Source of the DNA: Corallincola holothuriorum | Lineage (GTDB): Bacteria; Pseudomonadota; Gammaproteobacteria; Enterobacterales; Neiellaceae | Direction: 5' to 3' | Assembly (NCBI RefSeq): GCF_003336225.1 | Contig: NZ_QPID01000004.1 | Coordinates: 1-64,000 of the forward strand | Length of the DNA: 64,000 nt | Part shown: positions 63,919 to 64,000 of the stretch, piece by piece | How the letters are laid out: each line of letters starts with the position of its first letter | Position numbering within the stretch: the stretch's first letter is position 1 | Made by a program: the position numbers and the translations under genes | Notes under the pieces: generated by a model | Seen by the model: the letters and a program-made list of their open reading frames with translations, nothing else | What the model was told of the DNA's origin: nothing | Database searches by the model: none

Positions 63919-64000
63919 TTAGCTTGCTGTCAGTGCAGCTAACACAACATCGTGATGTTCTTTGGTTTTAAACTTGTTGAACACTTGAGCAACGGTGCCA
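63919..64000 (-). CDS. bcp: thioredoxin-dependent peroxiredoxin Bcp (3' end, cut by window)
   Basis: The minus-strand frame entering from the right edge ends GTVAQVFNKFKTKEHHDVVL and then LAALTAS before TAA at 63919-63921. The FKTKxHHDVVL motif is the C-terminus of Bcp-type peroxiredoxins. Neighbourhood with perM and bepA agrees. Only about 26 residues are visible. Confidence 0.8.
   Translation of the reverse strand, partial: GTVAQVFNKFKTKEHHDVVLAALTAS

Overview
The window is about 64 kb of chromosome from a Gram-negative gammaproteobacterium. It most resembles a marine member of the Alteromonadales (Shewanella, Ferrimonas or Corallincola-like). This rests on ZipA, Hda, BepA, MltD, FadE and DgkA proteins of gammaproteobacterial type, a full-length SMC in place of MukB, a carboxynorspermidine pathway as in Vibrio and relatives, and gene blocks whose order recalls E. 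coli (mltD-gloB-yafS-dnaQ-tRNA-Asp-fadE-yafJ and purMN-hda-arsC-bepA-perM-bcp). Genus and species cannot be fixed from the sequence alone.

Layout. Bases 1-280 hold the 3' tail of an IS110-type transposase and REP-like palindromes. Bases 280-6000 are an accessory-looking stretch: a Wzi-like capsule protein, an HDOD protein, two short-chain dehydrogenases, a small unknown gene, an HTH regulator and a DUF481 outer-membrane protein. Bases 6200-15700 hold metabolic genes (azoR, asnB, cysK, purT, dgkA, cysZ) around a 0.8 kb stretch without large genes. That stretch carries a class I cyclic-di-GMP riboswitch on the minus strand, leading to a 21-residue hydrophobic ORF and an intrinsic terminator. 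It lies beside an unusual membrane-anchored protein with a possible uracil-glycosylase-like domain. Bases 15800-22400 are smc-zipA-ligA.

Bases 22500-30300 contain a histidine kinase paired with a MalE-like binding protein, two divergent tRNA operons (4 x Val leftwards; Ala-Glu-Glu-Glu-Glu-Ala rightwards), the norspermidine genes and a nitroreductase. Bases 30400-43200 contain a very large hybrid kinase, pyrBI, slt, a moxR-DUF58-transglutaminase operon and an apparently exported fumarylacetoacetase-family protein. Bases 43270-53740 form the mltD/gloB/methyltransferase/dnaQ/TIGR03503/tRNA-Asp x4/GNAT/fadE/yafJ block. Bases 53700-64000 hold a DUF3108 gene, purN, purM, a DUF2066 gene, hda, a zinc-metallopeptidase-like lipoprotein, DUF2069, arsC, bepA, a TusA-like gene, perM and the 3' end of bcp.

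Most genes are housekeeping: purine and pyrimidine synthesis, cysteine synthesis, DNA replication, cell division, murein turnover and tRNA supply. A secondary theme is surface and biofilm control: capsule protein, c-di-GMP sensing, norspermidine synthesis and two large membrane sensor kinases. The most promising undescribed element is the riboswitch-controlled small hydrophobic ORF. Next are the complementary leader/trailer arms that bracket most tRNAs in the two divergent operons, and a canonical terminator placed inside the signal-peptide codons of the DUF3108 gene.
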